Position numbers and translations under genes: made by a program | Notes under the pieces: generated by a model | Seen by the model: the letters and a program-made list of their open reading frames with translations, nothing else | Databases searched by the model: none | Told to the model about the DNA's origin: nothing | Part shown: positions 7,791 to 19,717 of the stretch, in pieces | How positions within the stretch are numbered: position 1 is the first letter of the stretch | Layout of the letters: each line of letters opens with the position of its first letter | Assembly (NCBI RefSeq): GCF_000259075.1 | Contig: NZ_AJKI01000021.1 | Coordinates: 1-64,000 of the forward strand | DNA from: Marinilabilia salmonicolor JCM 21150 | GTDB lineage: Bacteria > Bacteroidota > Bacteroidia > Bacteroidales > Marinilabiliaceae | Direction: 5' to 3' | DNA length: 64,000 nt

Positions 7791-8120
7791 TTAAGCCTGT
7801 CCTGCAGGGCCAAAGTTCATTGGAGGAAAACCACTGCCATGATCGTTAGGGCCGGCAATATTCTTAATGGGCCCATGAATTTCCTCAAACCTGGAAATAT
7901 TCTCCTTTAATGCCTGAAGCAACCTTTTGGCATGTTCTGGGGTCAGTATTACCCGGGATTTCACGGAAGCTTTGGGCACCCCCGGCATTACCCTGGCAAA
8001 ATCAACCACAAACTCCGACGGAGAGTGACTGATAATGGCAAGATTGGAATAAATGCCCTGCGCAACTTCCTGGTTTAACTCAATTTTAACTTGTCCTTTT
8101 TTATTGTTCTGTTCTTCCAT
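7791..8120 (-). CDS. DUF3467 family protein
   Basis: A 109-residue protein starting MEEQNNKKGQ. The central part (QGIYSNLAIISHSPSEFVVDF, then SRVILTPEHAKRLLQAL) is typical of DUF3467, a small family of unknown role common in Bacteroidota. There is no signal peptide and the C terminus is rich in Gly and Pro. A TTG at 8159 would add 13 residues; the ATG at 8120 fits the family start. It follows rpoC in orientation but lies beyond the strong rpoC terminator, so it is probably transcribed separately. Its stop lies 7 bases from the end of the convergent AlbA_2 gene. Confidence 0.8.
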   Translation of the reverse strand: MEEQNNKKGQVKIELNQEVAQGIYSNLAIISHSPSEFVVDFARVMPGVPKASVKSRVILTPEHAKRLLQALKENISRFEEIHGPIKNIAGPNDHGSGFPPMNFGPAGQA

Positions 8121-8198
8121 TTTCTCATTTTTTAATGAAGCATAAAGGTATAAAAACAAGATGATTTTATACCAAAATCACAAGCGAAACACAAACAA

Positions 8199-8232
8199 AA
8201 AAGCGCAACCCCTATAAAAGAGTTGCGCTTTT
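8199..8232. terminator. Terminator of the rpoBC operon (possibly bidirectional)
   Basis: The stem AAAAGCGCAAC (8199-8209) pairs perfectly with GTTGCGCTTTT (8222-8232) around a 12-base loop. On the minus strand, downstream of rpoC (stop at 8275), it is followed by a T-rich stretch. The A-rich left arm also makes it symmetrical for the other strand. Confidence 0.85.
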
Positions 8233-8274
8233 GTTTATAGATATTTCCTCTTAATCAGGAAATAATTTGCACTA

Positions 8275-11200
8275 TTAGTCCCTGACAGTCTCTGATTCGC
8301 GCTTATTGACCAGTTTATCATATTCTTCCTGAGAACCAACGATAATCTTGTCATACTCACGCAATCCGGTACCGGCAGGAATCAGGTGTCCGCAAATAAC
8401 GTTCTCTTTAAGACCGTCTAGCTTATCTATCTTACCCTGAATTGCAGCTTCATTCAATACTTTGGTTGTTTCCTGGAAAGAAGCAGCCGACATAAAGCTC
8501 TTAGTCTGCAACGCAGCACGGGTAATACCCTGAAGTACCTGCCCCGACGTAGCAGGAACAGCATCCCTGGTCTGTACAAGTTTCAAGTCCTTCCGTTTCA
8601 GTTGCGAATTTTCGTCTCTCAAACGACGGGCATTCACAATCTGTCCAGCACGCAAGGTATTAGAATCACCGGCATCCACAACTACTTTCTTACCCCAGAT
8701 CTCATCATTCTCTCCCATGAATTCGATCTTATCAACAATCTGACGCTCCAGGAATCTGGTATCACCGGCATCGGCAATCTCCACCTTACGCATCATTTGA
8801 CGCACGATAATTTCAAAGTGCTTGTCATTAATTTTCACACCCTGCAAACGATATACATCCTGAACTTCGTTCACAATGTACTCCTGTACAGCAGTAGGTC
8901 CTTTAATGGCAAGGATATCAGAAGGCGTTGTAGCACCATCAGAAAGAGGTGTACCGGCACGAACATAATCGTTTTCCTGCACAAGAATCTGTTTGGAAAG
9001 AGATACCAGATATTTCTTAACCTCACCATTCTTAGAAGTAACGATAATTTCACGGTTACCCCGCTTAATTTTTCCAAATGCAACCTCACCGTCAATCTCG
9101 GAAACAACCGCAGGATTGGATGGGTTACGCGCTTCGAACAACTCGGTAACACGCGGCAGACCACCGGTGATGTCACCGGAACGTCCCATGGCACGAGGAA
9201 TCTTAGCCAATGTCTCACCCTGCTTAATGTCATCACCTTCATCCACGGAGATGTGAGCACCTACAGGAAGGTTGTATGTTTTAAGCACCTCACCTTTGGA
9301 ATCAAGTACCCGCAATCCGGGGTTCTTAGTCTTATCACGGGTTTCGATGATTACCTTTTCACGATATCCGGTTTGTTCATCAGACTCTTCTTTGAAGGTA
9401 ATACCGTCAATCATATTCTCGAAAGAAACCTTACCGGTTTTCTCCGTAATAATCAAGGCATTAAACGGATCCCATTCACAAATCAAATCCCCTTTCTTCA
9501 AATCGGTACCATTCTTAATATAAAGTTTGGCACCGTAAGGAATTGGTTGTGTAGTAAGAGAGATATTGGTGTTCTTATCTACAATACGCAACTCAGCCAA
9601 ACGGCCAATTACCACATCAACATCAGTTCCTTCTTCAGTAGTGAAAGGAACAGTGCGCAACTCATCGAATTCAGCTTTACCCTCATATTTGGCAAGCATA
9701 CTGTTCTCTGAAGTTACGTTTGAAGCAGTACCACCCACGTGGAACGTACGCAGTGTCAACTGAGTACCAGGCTCACCAATGGACTGGGCAGCGATAACAC
9801 CGACAGCCTCTCCTTTGTGAACCAGCTTACCGGTAGAAAGGTTACGACCATAACACTTGGTACAGACACCTTTCTTCGACTCACAAGTCAATACTGAACG
9901 AATCTCAACCCTTTCAATGGGTGAATCCTCAATAGTGCGTGCTTCAGTCTCGGTAATCTCGTCACCACTCTTCACAATAATCTCGCCGGTATTGGGATGA
10001 TAAACATCGTGCACCGATACACGTCCAAGAATACGTTCATAAAGAGAAGCAACAACTTCTTCATTGCTCTTAATAGCCATTGCCGTAAGACCCCGAAGCG
10101 TTCCACAATCTTCCTCATTGATAATCACATCCTGAGAAACATCAACCAGACGACGGGTCAGATAACCTGCATCCGCAGTCTTAAGTGCGGTATCCGCAAG
10201 ACCCTTACGGGCACCGTGTGTAGAGATAAAGTACTCAAGTACCGAAAGTCCTTCCTTAAAGTTAGACAAAATCGGGTTCTCGATAATTTGACCACCTTCA
10301 GCGCCGGACTTCTGCGGCTTGGCCATCAAACCACGCATACCGGACAACTGACGAATCTGCTCTTTCGACCCCCTCGCTCCCGAGTCAAGCATCATATAAA
10401 CGGAGTTAAATCCATCTTTATCAGAGCTCAACTGGTTCATTAACGTTTGTGTCAAACGGGCATTAACGTGTGTCCAGATATCGATGATCTGATTATATCG
10501 TTCATTGTTGGTAATGAATCCCATATTATAGTTATTCATTACCTCTTCAACTTCAGCATAACCTTCATCAACCAAAGTAACTTTCTCCGCAGGAATAATC
10601 ACATCCTGAAGGTTAAACGACAGACCACCTTCGAAGGCAAGCCGGTAACCCAGTGACTTGATATCATCCAGGAAGTTAGCAGTTTTTGGAGTACCACAAA
10701 CTTTATGAACTTTACCAATGATATCACGCAGAGATTTCTTGGTCAATAAGGTATTGATGTATCCCACCTCTTCAGGAACAAACTCGTTAAAGAGAATTCG
10801 TCCTACAGTGGTCTCAATCATTGTTTCAACAAGTTCGCCCTGCTCATTAAGATCATTGGTCTTAACGGTCACCTTAGTGTGCAGTTCAACCTGTTTCTCG
10901 TTGTAAGCAATTTTAGCCTCTTCGGGAGAATAGAAAACAAGCCCTTCATTTTTAGCTCCGGGTCTTGCTTTTGTCATATAGTACAATCCCAAAACCATAT
11001 CCTGCGAAGGAACGGTAATAGGAGCTCCGTTAGCAGGGTTCAGAATGTTCTGACTTGCAAGCATCAGCATCTGAGCCTCCAGAATTGCAGCATTGCCCAA
11101 TGGAAGGTGCACCGCCATCTGGTCACCGTCGAAGTCGGCGTTAAAAGCCGAACAAGCCAACGGGTGCAACTGAATAGCCTTACCTTCGATAAGCTTTGGC

Positions 11201-12549
11201 TGGAAAGCCTGAATACCAAGTCGGTGAAGCGTTGGAGCACGGTTCAGCATCACCGGATGCCCTTTCAAAACATTCTCCAGAATATCCCAAACAACCGGAT
11301 CCTTGCGATCCACAATTTTCTTGGCAGATTTAACAGTTTTTACAATACCTCTCTCAATCAATTTACGAATGACGAAAGGTTTGTAAAGTTCAGCAGCCAT
11401 ATCTTTCGGAAGACCACATTCGTGCATCTTCAGTTCCGGTCCAACAACAATTACCGAACGAGCTGAATAATCAACACGTTTACCAAGCAGGTTCTGACGG
11501 AAACGTCCCTGCTTACCTTTCAAACTGTCGCTCAAAGATTTCAGTGGACGGTTGGCATCCGTTTTAACTGCGTTTGATTTACGTGAGTTATCAAACAAAG
11601 AATCCACAGACTCCTGCAGCATCCTCTTCTCATTACGCAAAATAACCTCAGGAGCTTTGATCTCAATCAGACGCTTGAGTCGGTTGTTCCGGATAATTAC
11701 CCTGCGGTAAAGATCGTTAAGATCGGAAGTGGCAAAACGACCACCATCCAAGGGAACAAGAGGTCGCAATTCCGGAGGAATTACAGGAACCACCTTAACA
11801 ACCATCCATTCAGGACGGTTAACCCCTTTGGATTCACGGAACGATTCCACCACCTGCAAACGTTTCAAAGCCTCGTTTTTACGCTGCTGAGAAGTTTCTG
11901 TGTTGGCTTTGTGACGCAAATCATAAGACAGTTCGTCCAGATTCAGCCGCGACAAAATCATATGCAAAGCATCCGCTCCCATCTTGGCGATAAACTTATT
12001 AGGGTCATCGTCATCAAGGTGCTGATTGTCTTTTGGCAGACTGTCAAGAATATCCAGATATTCCTCTTCAGTGAGGAAATCCATATATTTCACACCGTCA
12101 GCTCCGGTAACTCCGGCTTGAACCACCACATAGCGCTCGTAATAAATAATTGAATCCAACTTCTTGGTTGGAAGACCAAGAAGATACCCGATTTTGTTGG
12201 GTAACGAACGGAAATACCAGATGTGCGCAACCGGAACCACCAGCGAAATGTGGCCCATACGTTCGCGACGGACTTTCTTCTCTGTCACTTCAACACCACA
12301 TCGGTCGCAAACGATACCCCGGTAACGAATCCGTTTATATTTTCCGCAATGACATTCATAATCCTTTACAGGACCAAAAATGCGCTCGCAGAACAAACCA
12401 TCCCGTTCAGGTTTGTAAGTACGATAATTTATAGTTTCAGGTTTAAGCACCTCACCGCTGGAACGTTCCAGGATTTCCTCCGGTGAAGACAACCCGATGG
12501 TAATACGGGAAAAATTACTCTTGACTTTCTGATCTCTTCTGAATGCCAT
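8275..12549 (-). CDS. rpoC: DNA-directed RNA polymerase subunit beta'
   Basis: A 1424-residue protein, the usual length for Bacteroidota RpoC. It forms half of the polymerase active centre: [12 protein letters not shown] (470-481) carries the three Mg2+-binding aspartates. The N-terminal zinc cysteines are seen in [20 protein letters not shown], and the second zinc site in [13 protein letters not shown]. The bridge-helix/trigger-loop region ([16 protein letters not shown]) is present. It lies 80 bases after rpoB and is the last gene of the operon, ended by the hairpin at 8199-8232. Confidence 0.99.
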   Translation of the reverse strand: MAFRRDQKVKSNFSRITIGLSSPEEILERSSGEVLKPETINYRTYKPERDGLFCERIFGPVKDYECHCGKYKRIRYRGIVCDRCGVEVTEKKVRRERMGHISLVVPVAHIWYFRSLPNKIGYLLGLPTKKLDSIIYYERYVVVQAGVTGADGVKYMDFLTEEEYLDILDSLPKDNQHLDDDDPNKFIAKMGADALHMILSRLNLDELSYDLRHKANTETSQQRKNEALKRLQVVESFRESKGVNRPEWMVVKVVPVIPPELRPLVPLDGGRFATSDLNDLYRRVIIRNNRLKRLIEIKAPEVILRNEKRMLQESVDSLFDNSRKSNAVKTDANRPLKSLSDSLKGKQGRFRQNLLGKRVDYSARSVIVVGPELKMHECGLPKDMAAELYKPFVIRKLIERGIVKTVKSAKKIVDRKDPVVWDILENVLKGHPVMLNRAPTLHRLGIQAFQPKLIEGKAIQLHPLACSAFNADFDGDQMAVHLPLGNAAILEAQMLMLASQNILNPANGAPITVPSQDMVLGLYYMTKARPGAKNEGLVFYSPEEAKIAYNEKQVELHTKVTVKTNDLNEQGELVETMIETTVGRILFNEFVPEEVGYINTLLTKKSLRDIIGKVHKVCGTPKTANFLDDIKSLGYRLAFEGGLSFNLQDVIIPAEKVTLVDEGYAEVEEVMNNYNMGFITNNERYNQIIDIWTHVNARLTQTLMNQLSSDKDGFNSVYMMLDSGARGSKEQIRQLSGMRGLMAKPQKSGAEGGQIIENPILSNFKEGLSVLEYFISTHGARKGLADTALKTADAGYLTRRLVDVSQDVIINEEDCGTLRGLTAMAIKSNEEVVASLYERILGRVSVHDVYHPNTGEIIVKSGDEITETEARTIEDSPIERVEIRSVLTCESKKGVCTKCYGRNLSTGKLVHKGEAVGVIAAQSIGEPGTQLTLRTFHVGGTASNVTSENSMLAKYEGKAEFDELRTVPFTTEEGTDVDVVIGRLAELRIVDKNTNISLTTQPIPYGAKLYIKNGTDLKKGDLICEWDPFNALIITEKTGKVSFENMIDGITFKEESDEQTGYREKVIIETRDKTKNPGLRVLDSKGEVLKTYNLPVGAHISVDEGDDIKQGETLAKIPRAMGRSGDITGGLPRVTELFEARNPSNPAVVSEIDGEVAFGKIKRGNREIIVTSKNGEVKKYLVSLSKQILVQENDYVRAGTPLSDGATTPSDILAIKGPTAVQEYIVNEVQDVYRLQGVKINDKHFEIIVRQMMRKVEIADAGDTRFLERQIVDKIEFMGENDEIWGKKVVVDAGDSNTLRAGQIVNARRLRDENSQLKRKDLKLVQTRDAVPATSGQVLQGITRAALQTKSFMSAASFQETTKVLNEAAIQGKIDKLDGLKENVICGHLIPAGTGLREYDKIIVGSQEEYDKLVNKRESETVRD

Positions 12550-12629
12550 ATATAGCCGAGTATTAGAAGTTTTTAACTAAAAGAGGCATATTGTGCTCTC
12601 CCAATAAAGGAAAGCACATAGCCAGAGTA

Positions 12630-15600
12630 CTATTCAAGATTCACACTCAAACCAAGACCGCGCATTTCATGCAGCAATACATTGAGTGATTCGGGGATGC
12701 CCGGCATTGGAAGCGGGTCACCTTTCACAATGGTCTCGTAAGCCTTGGCACGACCAAGTACATCATCCGATTTCACTGTGAGAATCTCCTGCAATATGTG
12801 AGAAGCACCAAATGCCTCGAGAGCCCAAACCTCCATCTCACCAAAACGCTGACCACCAAACTGAGCTTTACCACCTAGTGGCTGCTGGGTGATGAGAGAA
12901 TAAGGCCCGATAGAACGTGCGTGCATCTTGTCCTCAACCATATGGCCAAGTTTCAGCATATAAATGATACCTACTGTAGCGGGCTGGTGGAATCGTTCTC
13001 CGGTACCACCATCATACAGATAACTCTTACCAAAATCAGGCACACTGGCTTTGCGCGTCCAGTCTGTCAGATCCTCATTTGAGGCACCGTCAAAGATCGG
13101 AGTAGCAAACTTAACTCCAAGAACATCCCCTGCCCAGGCAAGAACGGTCTCGTATATCTGACCAAGGTTCATCCTTGAAGGTACACCCAACGGGTTCAAT
13201 ACAATATCCACAGGCGTTCCATCCTCAAGGAATGGCATATCCTCCTGACGAACAATACGGGAAACAATACCTTTGTTACCATGTCGTCCGGCCATCTTAT
13301 CACCCACTGTAATTTTACGCTTCTTAGCAATGTAAACTTTTGCCAGCTGCACAATTCCTGCAGGTAACTCGTCACCAATGGTAAGATTGTATTTTTGTCT
13401 CTTCTCTTTGGCTTCAAGCTGTTTATATTTCATCCGGTAATTGTGAATTACCTTGGAAATAAGCTCATTTTTATCTTTGTCGGTTGTCCACTTATTGGGA
13501 TTAACTGACAAATAATCAAGATCCTGAAGAATTTTCTGAGTAAACTTGGTTCCTTTGGAAATAAGATCAGCTCCGAGATAATCTTTAACGCCCTGGCTGG
13601 TTTTGCCATTAATAAGAGAGAAAAGCTTATCAACAAGACGGCCCTTGATTTCGTCAATAGAACGATCGAACTCCTGATCAATCTTAGCCAGTGCAGGTTT
13701 ATCGCTTGTTCTGTTTTTGCGGTCTTTTACCACACGTGAGAACAATTTCTTATCGATAACCACACCAGATAATGATGGAGAAGCTTTCAAAGAAGCATCC
13801 TTCACATCGCCTGCCTTTTCACCAAAGATAGCCCTCAGCAGTTTCTCTTCCGGAGTCGGGTCACTCTCCCCTTTAGGGGTAATTTTACCAATGAGAATAT
13901 CACCGGGCTTCACATGCGCACCAACACGAATAAGACCATTTTCATCCAATTCTCTGGTCGCTTCTTCACTTACGTTGGGAATATCAGAGGTCAGTTCTTC
14001 CAATCCGCGTTTTGTGTCCCGCACTTCAAGTGAATACTCATCAATATGCACCGACGTAAACACATCCTCACGGACAAGTTTTTCGGAGATAACAATAGCA
14101 TCCTCAAAGTTGTAACCTTTCCAGGGCATAAAAGCCACTTTCAGGTTACGTCCCAGTGCGAGTTCACCTTTCTCGGTAGAGTAACCTTCGGTCATAATCT
14201 GACCCGGCTCAATACGATCACCTTTCTTAACGAGCGGTTTCATATCTACCGTAGTGCTCTGGTTGGTTTTCTTATATTTAGTAAGTTTATACCTTTTTGT
14301 TTCAGGTTCAAAACTCACAAATTTCTCTTCATCAGTAAGATCATATCGTACCACGATCTCCTGGGCATCAACAAACTCAACAACACCATAACCTTCGGCA
14401 ACAATCTGAGTACGTGAATCACGAATCAGTTTACCCTCCAGTCCGGTACCCACAATAGGTGCCTGAGGCCGCAACAAAGGAACAGCCTGACGCATCATGT
14501 TAGATCCCATCAAAGCGCGGTTGGCATCATCATGCTCAAGGAAAGGAATCAACGAAGCAGCAACAGAAGCAATCTGGTTAGGAGCAACGTCCATCAGGTC
14601 TATTTCCTCTCTGTCAATGAGCGGGAAGTCACCATCGTGACGAGCCTTAACCTTACTATTAGCAAAAACACCACCTTCGTCAAGAGGAGCATTTGCCTGC
14701 GCAATAATTTTTGACTCTTCCTCTTCTGCAGTAAGATAATAAACACCCTCATTGGTAAGATCCACCTTACTGGTTTCAACTCTACGATAAGGAGTTTCAA
14801 TAAATCCAAGATTATTGATTTTCGCAAACACACAAAGAGATGAGATAAGTCCAATGTTTGGTCCTTCAGGCGTTTCAATAGGACACAAGCGACCATAGTG
14901 CGTATAGTGAACATCACGAACCTCAAATCCGGCACGTTCACGAGACAAACCACCAGGTCCGAGAGCTGACATCCGTCGTTTATGAGTAATCTCAGCCAAC
15001 GGGTTGGTCTGATCCATAAACTGCGACAACGCATTGGTACCAAAGAAACTATTAATAACCGAAGAAAGGGTTTTACTGTTGATCAGATCAATAGGCGTAA
15101 ACACCTCATTGTCACGAACATTCATTCGCTCACGAATGGTTCGGGCCATACGAGCCAGACCAACACCAAACTGATTGGCCATCTGTTCACCAACGGTACG
15201 AACGCGACGGTTACTCAGGTGGTCAATATCATCAACCTCAGTCTTAGAATTGATCAGTTCAATCAGATATTTAATAATCGCGATCATATCATCACGAGTT
15301 AATACCTTCGTATCCAGATCAATATTAAGATTCAGTTTTTTATTCAGTCGGTAACGCCCAACATCCCCCAAATCGTAACGTTTATCAGAAAAGAACAACT
15401 TGTCGATAACGTCACGGGCAGTAGCCTCATCCGGTGGTTCGGCATTCCGTAATTGTCGATAGATGTGAACAACAGCTTCTTTCTCTGAGTTACAGGGGTC
15501 TTTTTGAAGCGTGTTATAAATAATAGCAAAATCAGAAAGGTTCTGATCTTCCTTATGGAGTAAAATAGTCTTGGTCCCGGAATCGATGATTTCCTCAATG

Positions 15601-16439
15601 TGTTCATCTTCCAACACAGTTTCCCGGTCAATAACCACTTCATTTCTTTCAATAGAAACTACCTCCCCTGTATCTTCATCCACGAAGTCTTCGATCCAGG
15701 TTTTTAGGACACGGGCAGCAAGCTTTCGGCCAACTACCTTTTTCAAAGCAGTTTTGGAAACTTTAATTTCATCAGCAAGATCAAAAATTTCCAGGACCTC
15801 TTTATCACTTTCGTATCCAATAGCTCTTAACAATGTGGTAACAGGCAATTTCTTTTTCCTGTCGATGTAAGCATACATCACATTATTAATATCGGTAGCA
15901 AATTCAATCCAGGAACCTTTAAAAGGAATAATTCTGGCAGAATACAATTTAGTTCCATTGGCATGCACGCTCTGACCGAAGAAAACACCAGGAGACCTGT
16001 GCAACTGCGATACGATGACCCTTTCGGCACCATTAATAATAAAGCTACCTTTATCGGTCATGTACGGAACAGTACCCAGATAAACATCCTGAACAACGGT
16101 ATCAAAATCCTCATGTTCCGGGTCGGTACAATAAAGTTTAAGTTTGGCTTTCAGGGGGACACAATAGGTCAGTCCTCTTTCGATGCATTCTTCAATGGTA
16201 TAACGGGATGGATCGATTCCAAAATCCAGAAACTCGAGCACAAAATTGTTTCGGGTATCCGTAATCGGGAAGTTCTCCATAAAAACCTGCCATAACCCCT
16301 CCTGTTTCCTTTCCTCGGGGGTAGTCCCCATCTGGAAAAATTCACGGAAAGATTTCAGCTGAATTTCCAGGAAGTCAGGATAGTCCAGCTGGTTTTTGAT
16401 GGTAGCAAAGCTAATCCTTTCGGTAGTAATTGGAGTCAT
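12630..16439 (-). CDS. rpoB: DNA-directed RNA polymerase subunit beta
   Basis: A 1269-residue protein, typical for the phylum. The rifampicin region [19 protein letters not shown] followed by [16 protein letters not shown] keeps the sensitive-type residues at the positions equivalent to E. coli Q513, D516, H526, R529 and S531, so no resistance substitution is visible. The conserved GEKAGDVKD and [10 protein letters not shown] segments are present. Upstream, between rplL and rpoB, lies a strong hairpin with a T run that may attenuate transcription into rpoBC. Confidence 0.99.
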   Translation of the reverse strand: MTPITTERISFATIKNQLDYPDFLEIQLKSFREFFQMGTTPEERKQEGLWQVFMENFPITDTRNNFVLEFLDFGIDPSRYTIEECIERGLTYCVPLKAKLKLYCTDPEHEDFDTVVQDVYLGTVPYMTDKGSFIINGAERVIVSQLHRSPGVFFGQSVHANGTKLYSARIIPFKGSWIEFATDINNVMYAYIDRKKKLPVTTLLRAIGYESDKEVLEIFDLADEIKVSKTALKKVVGRKLAARVLKTWIEDFVDEDTGEVVSIERNEVVIDRETVLEDEHIEEIIDSGTKTILLHKEDQNLSDFAIIYNTLQKDPCNSEKEAVVHIYRQLRNAEPPDEATARDVIDKLFFSDKRYDLGDVGRYRLNKKLNLNIDLDTKVLTRDDMIAIIKYLIELINSKTEVDDIDHLSNRRVRTVGEQMANQFGVGLARMARTIRERMNVRDNEVFTPIDLINSKTLSSVINSFFGTNALSQFMDQTNPLAEITHKRRMSALGPGGLSRERAGFEVRDVHYTHYGRLCPIETPEGPNIGLISSLCVFAKINNLGFIETPYRRVETSKVDLTNEGVYYLTAEEEESKIIAQANAPLDEGGVFANSKVKARHDGDFPLIDREEIDLMDVAPNQIASVAASLIPFLEHDDANRALMGSNMMRQAVPLLRPQAPIVGTGLEGKLIRDSRTQIVAEGYGVVEFVDAQEIVVRYDLTDEEKFVSFEPETKRYKLTKYKKTNQSTTVDMKPLVKKGDRIEPGQIMTEGYSTEKGELALGRNLKVAFMPWKGYNFEDAIVISEKLVREDVFTSVHIDEYSLEVRDTKRGLEELTSDIPNVSEEATRELDENGLIRVGAHVKPGDILIGKITPKGESDPTPEEKLLRAIFGEKAGDVKDASLKASPSLSGVVIDKKLFSRVVKDRKNRTSDKPALAKIDQEFDRSIDEIKGRLVDKLFSLINGKTSQGVKDYLGADLISKGTKFTQKILQDLDYLSVNPNKWTTDKDKNELISKVIHNYRMKYKQLEAKEKRQKYNLTIGDELPAGIVQLAKVYIAKKRKITVGDKMAGRHGNKGIVSRIVRQEDMPFLEDGTPVDIVLNPLGVPSRMNLGQIYETVLAWAGDVLGVKFATPIFDGASNEDLTDWTRKASVPDFGKSYLYDGGTGERFHQPATVGIIYMLKLGHMVEDKMHARSIGPYSLITQQPLGGKAQFGGQRFGEMEVWALEAFGASHILQEILTVKSDDVLGRAKAYETIVKGDPLPMPGIPESLNVLLHEMRGLGLSVNLE

Positions 16440-16476
16440 CTATCAACAAATTATTTGAACTTAAACATATAAGCAT

Positions 16477-16515
16477 AAAAAGGTTTAGGATCCCATAATC
16501 ATGGGTTCCTAAACC
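16477..16515 (-). terminator. Attenuator-like hairpin between rplL and rpoB
   Basis: Arms 16482-16496 and 16501-16515 pair at 14 of 15 positions around a 4-base loop. On the minus strand the stem is followed by five T residues (16481-16477). It stands between rplL (stop at 16545) and rpoB (start at 16439). In E. coli this same interval holds a partial terminator that sets the ratio of ribosomal proteins to polymerase; a similar role is inferred here. Confidence 0.75.
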
Positions 16516-16544
16516 GTCACCATATTTCAGGTATATTGTCCTGT

Positions 16545-16922
16545 TTACTTAAGTTCAACTTCTGCTCCTGCTTCTTCTAATTGAGATTTAAGGCTTTCAG
16601 CTTCTTCTTTAGATACTTTTTCCTTGATCGGAGCGGGAGCTTTATCCACAACTTCTTTGGCTTCTTTCAGGCCAACACCGGTCATTTCCTTAACCAGTTT
16701 TACGATGGCAAGTTTAGAACCACCTGCTGATTTCAGGATAACATCAAATTCAGTTTGCTCAGCAGCGCCTTCAGCTTCACCGGCAGCAGCACCACCAGCA
16801 ACAGCAACGGCTGCAGCAGCAGGTTCGATGCCATATTCTTCTTTCAGGATTTCAGCAAGCTCGTTAACGTCTTTCACAGTCAAATTCACTAATTCTTCTG
16901 CAAGTTTTTTAATATCTGCCAT
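16545..16922 (-). CDS. rplL: 50S ribosomal protein L7/L12
   Basis: A 125-residue acidic protein of the ribosomal stalk that recruits translation GTPases. The N-terminal dimerisation segment (about 1-35), the Ala/Gly-rich hinge ([20 protein letters not shown]) and the C-terminal domain with [20 protein letters not shown] are all clear. It follows rplJ by 42 bases and precedes the rplL-rpoB hairpin. Confidence 0.99.
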   Translation of the reverse strand: MADIKKLAEELVNLTVKDVNELAEILKEEYGIEPAAAAVAVAGGAAAGEAEGAAEQTEFDVILKSAGGSKLAIVKLVKEMTGVGLKEAKEVVDKAPAPIKEKVSKEEAESLKSQLEEAGAEVELK

Positions 16923-16964
16923 TGTTCTAGGTATTAAATAATTTCAATTTCAGTTTGTAAAAAT

Positions 16965-17483
16965 TTATTCTTTTTCACTAAGGGTCTGGAGAATTCCATG
17001 AATTTTGGTTCCTCCGGATTGCAGCGCGGAAATAACGTTCTTCGCAGGTGACTGCAGAAGACCGATAACATCACCAAGCAATTCTTCCTTAGATTTGATG
17101 GTACTAAGTGTCTCTAATTGTTCACTACCCATATAAACGGATTCCTCAACATAAGCACCTTTCAAAACAGGTAAACTTGTAGTTTTTTGGAATTCCTTAA
17201 TCAATTTGGCAGGAACATTTCCTGTATTACAGAAAAGAACAGCAGAAGTACCTTTAAAGGCTTCCTCCATGCCTTCCACCTGCTTTTCGCTTTGCTCAAG
17301 GGCCAGTTGGAAGAGGGTGTTTTTAACCACCATCATCTTAACGTCCTTATTAAAACAAGCACGACGCAAATCGCTGGTTTGAGAGGCATTCAACCCAAGG
17401 GTATCAGCCACATAAAAATGACTGTACTCATTGATTTTTTCTGAAAGCTCTTTAATCAGTGCGCTTTTATCTGTTTTTTTCAT
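16965..17483 (-). CDS. rplJ: 50S ribosomal protein L10
   Basis: A 172-residue stalk base protein that anchors L7/L12 dimers on 23S rRNA. The N-terminal segment (LIKELSEKINEYSHFYVADT) and the central KMMVVKNTLFQLAL motif are typical of bL10. It sits between rplA and rplL in the conserved order. The gap to rplA is 31 bases. Confidence 0.99.
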   Translation of the reverse strand: MKKTDKSALIKELSEKINEYSHFYVADTLGLNASQTSDLRRACFNKDVKMMVVKNTLFQLALEQSEKQVEGMEEAFKGTSAVLFCNTGNVPAKLIKEFQKTTSLPVLKGAYVEESVYMGSEQLETLSTIKSKEELLGDVIGLLQSPAKNVISALQSGGTKIHGILQTLSEKE

Positions 17484-17514
17484 GATTCCTAATACTCTTC
17501 AGTTAACATTAATA

Positions 17515-18210
17515 TTAAACCTCAACCGACTTGGGTTCAATGCGAATACCGGGACTCATGGTACTAGAAAGCGCGATGCTCTTAATATAGGTACCTTTAG
17601 CAGCTGAAGGTTTCAGCTTGATAATGTTACCTACAAATTCACGCACATTCTCTGTAAGCTTATCGGGCGAAAAAGAGACTTTTCCAACGGTAGAATGGAT
17701 AATTCCATACTTGTCCACTTTAAAGTCAATTTTACCAGCCTTCACTTCGCTAACAGCTTTAGCAATATCCATGGTTACAGTACCACTTTTGGGGTTAGGC
17801 ATCAGACCGCGAGGTCCGAGAATCCGGCCCAAAGCACCGACTTTAGCCATAACACTGGGCATAGTAATGATAACATCAACATCGGTCCAGCCTTCTTTGA
17901 TTTTATCGATATACTCATCCAGTCCAACGTAATCGGCACCTGCTGCTTTAGCCTCCTCTTCCTTATCGGGAGTACAAAGAACCAAAACTTTGGTTTCTTT
18001 ACCTGTACCATGAGGAAGCGTAACAACTCCGCGCACCATTTGATTGGCTTTCCGGGGATCAACTCCCAAACGGACGTCAATATCAACAGATGCATCGAAT
18101 TTAGTTTTGGTGATATCCTTCACCAACTGAGCAGCTTCTTCAATGGGATATTGCTTTCCGGCATCGATTTTTTCTAACGCTAACTTCTTATTTTTTGTTA
18201 GTTTTGTCAT
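17515..18210 (-). CDS. rplA: 50S ribosomal protein L1
   Basis: A 231-residue protein of the L1 stalk. Typical are [18 protein letters not shown], the signature [19 protein letters not shown] and the C-terminal [20 protein letters not shown]. It starts 15 bases after rplK. In many bacteria L1 represses its own rplKA mRNA; no specific site was sought here. Confidence 0.99.
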   Translation of the reverse strand: MTKLTKNKKLALEKIDAGKQYPIEEAAQLVKDITKTKFDASVDIDVRLGVDPRKANQMVRGVVTLPHGTGKETKVLVLCTPDKEEEAKAAGADYVGLDEYIDKIKEGWTDVDVIITMPSVMAKVGALGRILGPRGLMPNPKSGTVTMDIAKAVSEVKAGKIDFKVDKYGIIHSTVGKVSFSPDKLTENVREFVGNIIKLKPSAAKGTYIKSIALSSTMSPGIRIEPKSVEV

Positions 18211-18225
18211 TGTTGCAAACGGATT

Positions 18226-18669
18226 TTAATTGTTAACCGGAAAATCACCATCAACTGTGATTCCCATACTTCTGGCAGTACCAGCAACCATCCTCATTGC
18301 AGATTCGACTGTGAAGCAATTCAAGTCACTCATTTTGTCTTCAGCAATAGCTTTCACCTGATCCCAGGTAACTGAAGCAACCTTTTTACGGTTGGGTTCA
18401 GCAGAACCGGATTTTAGTTTAGCTGACTCCAGCAACTGCACAGCAGCAGGAGGAGTTTTAACTACAAAATCAAAAGATTTGTCTTTGTAAACTGATATGA
18501 CAACAGGTAAAACCTTACCGGCTTTTTCCTGTGTACGAGCATTGAATTGCTTACAGAATTCCATAATGTTCACCCCTTTGGCTCCCAATGCGGGACCTAC
18601 CGGAGGTGATGGATTTGCTGCGCCACCCCTAATCTGAAGTTTAATTAAATTTTCTACTTCTTTAGCCAT
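18226..18669 (-). CDS. rplK: 50S ribosomal protein L11
   Basis: A 147-residue protein of the GTPase-associated centre. The N-terminal [20 protein letters not shown] and the C-terminal rRNA-binding domain with [13 protein letters not shown] are diagnostic. It follows nusG by 111 bases, the largest gap in this part of the operon. Confidence 0.99.
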   Translation of the reverse strand: MAKEVENLIKLQIRGGAANPSPPVGPALGAKGVNIMEFCKQFNARTQEKAGKVLPVVISVYKDKSFDFVVKTPPAAVQLLESAKLKSGSAEPNRKKVASVTWDQVKAIAEDKMSDLNCFTVESAMRMVAGTARSMGITVDGDFPVNN

Positions 18670-18780
18670 CGTAGCAATTCGTGTTGGTTATTAATAATCA
18701 GGATTATTGAGAATAATATCTTTTCCACCTGCAGAGGCAAGAAACTTGCCCTGGAAGCTCCGCTGCTCGATGAACGAACA

Positions 18781-19320
18781 CTATTCTTTTTCTACCTGTA
18801 AAAAGCTTAATTCTAGAGGTGTTTTGCGTCCGAAGATCTTCACCATAACTTTGAGTTTGCGCTTCTCTTCGTTTACCTCTTCAATCACCCCGTTAAATCC
18901 GTTAAACGGACCGTCAACAACTTTTACGGTCTCTCCCACATAAAACGGGATGCTGATTTCTTCTTCATTTTCGGTCAACTCATCTACTTTACCAAGCATA
19001 CGGTTCACCTCTGATTCACGCATCGGAACAGGGTTGTCATCACCCAGAAATCCTATAACGTGTGTAATACCTTTGATAATATGAGGAATTTCTCCGACCA
19101 ATGAAGCTTCAATAAACACATAACCAGGATAAAAAGTACGTTCTTTATTAATCTTTTTCCCGTTACGGATCTGATATACTTTTTCGGTTGGTATCAATAC
19201 CTGGCTGACATAATCCTGAAGGTCACGGCTGGCGATTTCACTTTCTATGAATTCTTTGGCCTTTTTTTCCTTCCCGGTAACAGCCCTTACCACATACCAT
19301 TTCTTTTGAATATCACTCAT
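18781..19320 (-). CDS. nusG: Transcription termination/antitermination factor NusG
   Basis: A 179-residue protein. The NGN domain opens with KKWYVVRAVTGKEKKAKEFI and includes FYPGYVFIEA; the C-terminal KOW motif reads GETVKVVDGPFNGFNGVIEE. It binds RNA polymerase and links it to Rho or ribosomes. It lies 24 bases after secE in the conserved secE-nusG-rplK order. Confidence 0.98.
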   Translation of the reverse strand: MSDIQKKWYVVRAVTGKEKKAKEFIESEIASRDLQDYVSQVLIPTEKVYQIRNGKKINKERTFYPGYVFIEASLVGEIPHIIKGITHVIGFLGDDNPVPMRESEVNRMLGKVDELTENEEEISIPFYVGETVKVVDGPFNGFNGVIEEVNEEKRKLKVMVKIFGRKTPLELSFLQVEKE

Positions 19321-19344
19321 CGGAATAATTCCTTCTTCCAGTTT

Positions 19345-19539
19345 TTAATACAATTGTTGATAAATCCACTGCAAGACATTGTCAAACGAATAGTCCATCG
19401 CATAAACAATACCTGCAATAATCACAGACGCCACCATTACAACAATAGCACTGTTCTGAAGCTCAGGCCATGTTGGCCATGAGGTTTTGTTTATCAGTTC
19501 ATGATGAACATCCTGAAAATAGGCTTTTATCTTTTTCAT
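19345..19539 (-). CDS. secE: Preprotein translocase subunit SecE
   Basis: A 64-residue protein with the short amphipathic helix HHELINKTSWPTWPELQNS followed by one membrane segment (about 31-50), the single-span SecE usual outside enterobacteria. It clamps SecY in the inner membrane. It lies between tRNA-Trp and nusG. Confidence 0.96.
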   Translation of the reverse strand: MKKIKAYFQDVHHELINKTSWPTWPELQNSAIVVMVASVIIAGIVYAMDYSFDNVLQWIYQQLY

Positions 19540-19588
19540 ATTCTATCTTGTACTTTGCTCTTTACCTTTGGGCAATCAAACATTTTCG

Positions 19589-19661
19589 CACGGGAGGAGA
19601 GACTCGAACTCCCGACACCTGGTTTTGGAGACCAGTGCTCTACCAACTGAGCTACACCCGT
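19589..19661 (-). tRNA. tRNA-Trp (CCA)
   Basis: A 73-base cloverleaf: D arm GCTC...GAGC, anticodon stem CTGGT/ACCAG with loop CTCCAAA (anticodon CCA) and T arm with GTTCGAGTC. The 3' CCA is not encoded. The acceptor stem ACGGGTG/CTCCCGT contains a U-U opposition at 6-67 where other Trp tRNAs pair. It sits between tuf and secE, as in other Bacteroidota. Confidence 0.97.
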
Positions 19662-19669
19662 ATTCATAA

Positions 19670-19698
19670 AGATGGAGAAGCACATAGCCTCTCCATCT
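19670..19698 (-). terminator. Hairpin between tuf and tRNA-Trp
   Basis: The stem AGATGGAGA (19670-19678) pairs with TCTCCATCT (19690-19698). Only three T residues follow on the minus strand, so it is a weak terminator or an RNA-processing stem separating the tuf mRNA from the tRNA rather than a strong stop. Confidence 0.5.
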
Positions 19699-19717
19699 TC
19701 TATATGTTTTGGAATGC

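Noticed and set aside
8602-9711. 369-codon plus-strand open frame antisense to rpoC
   Set aside because: It lies wholly within rpoC, shows no recognisable domain and its composition is what the complementary strand of a coding gene gives.
12630-16439. Rifampicin-resistance substitution in rpoB
   Set aside because: All main resistance positions have the sensitive-type residue.
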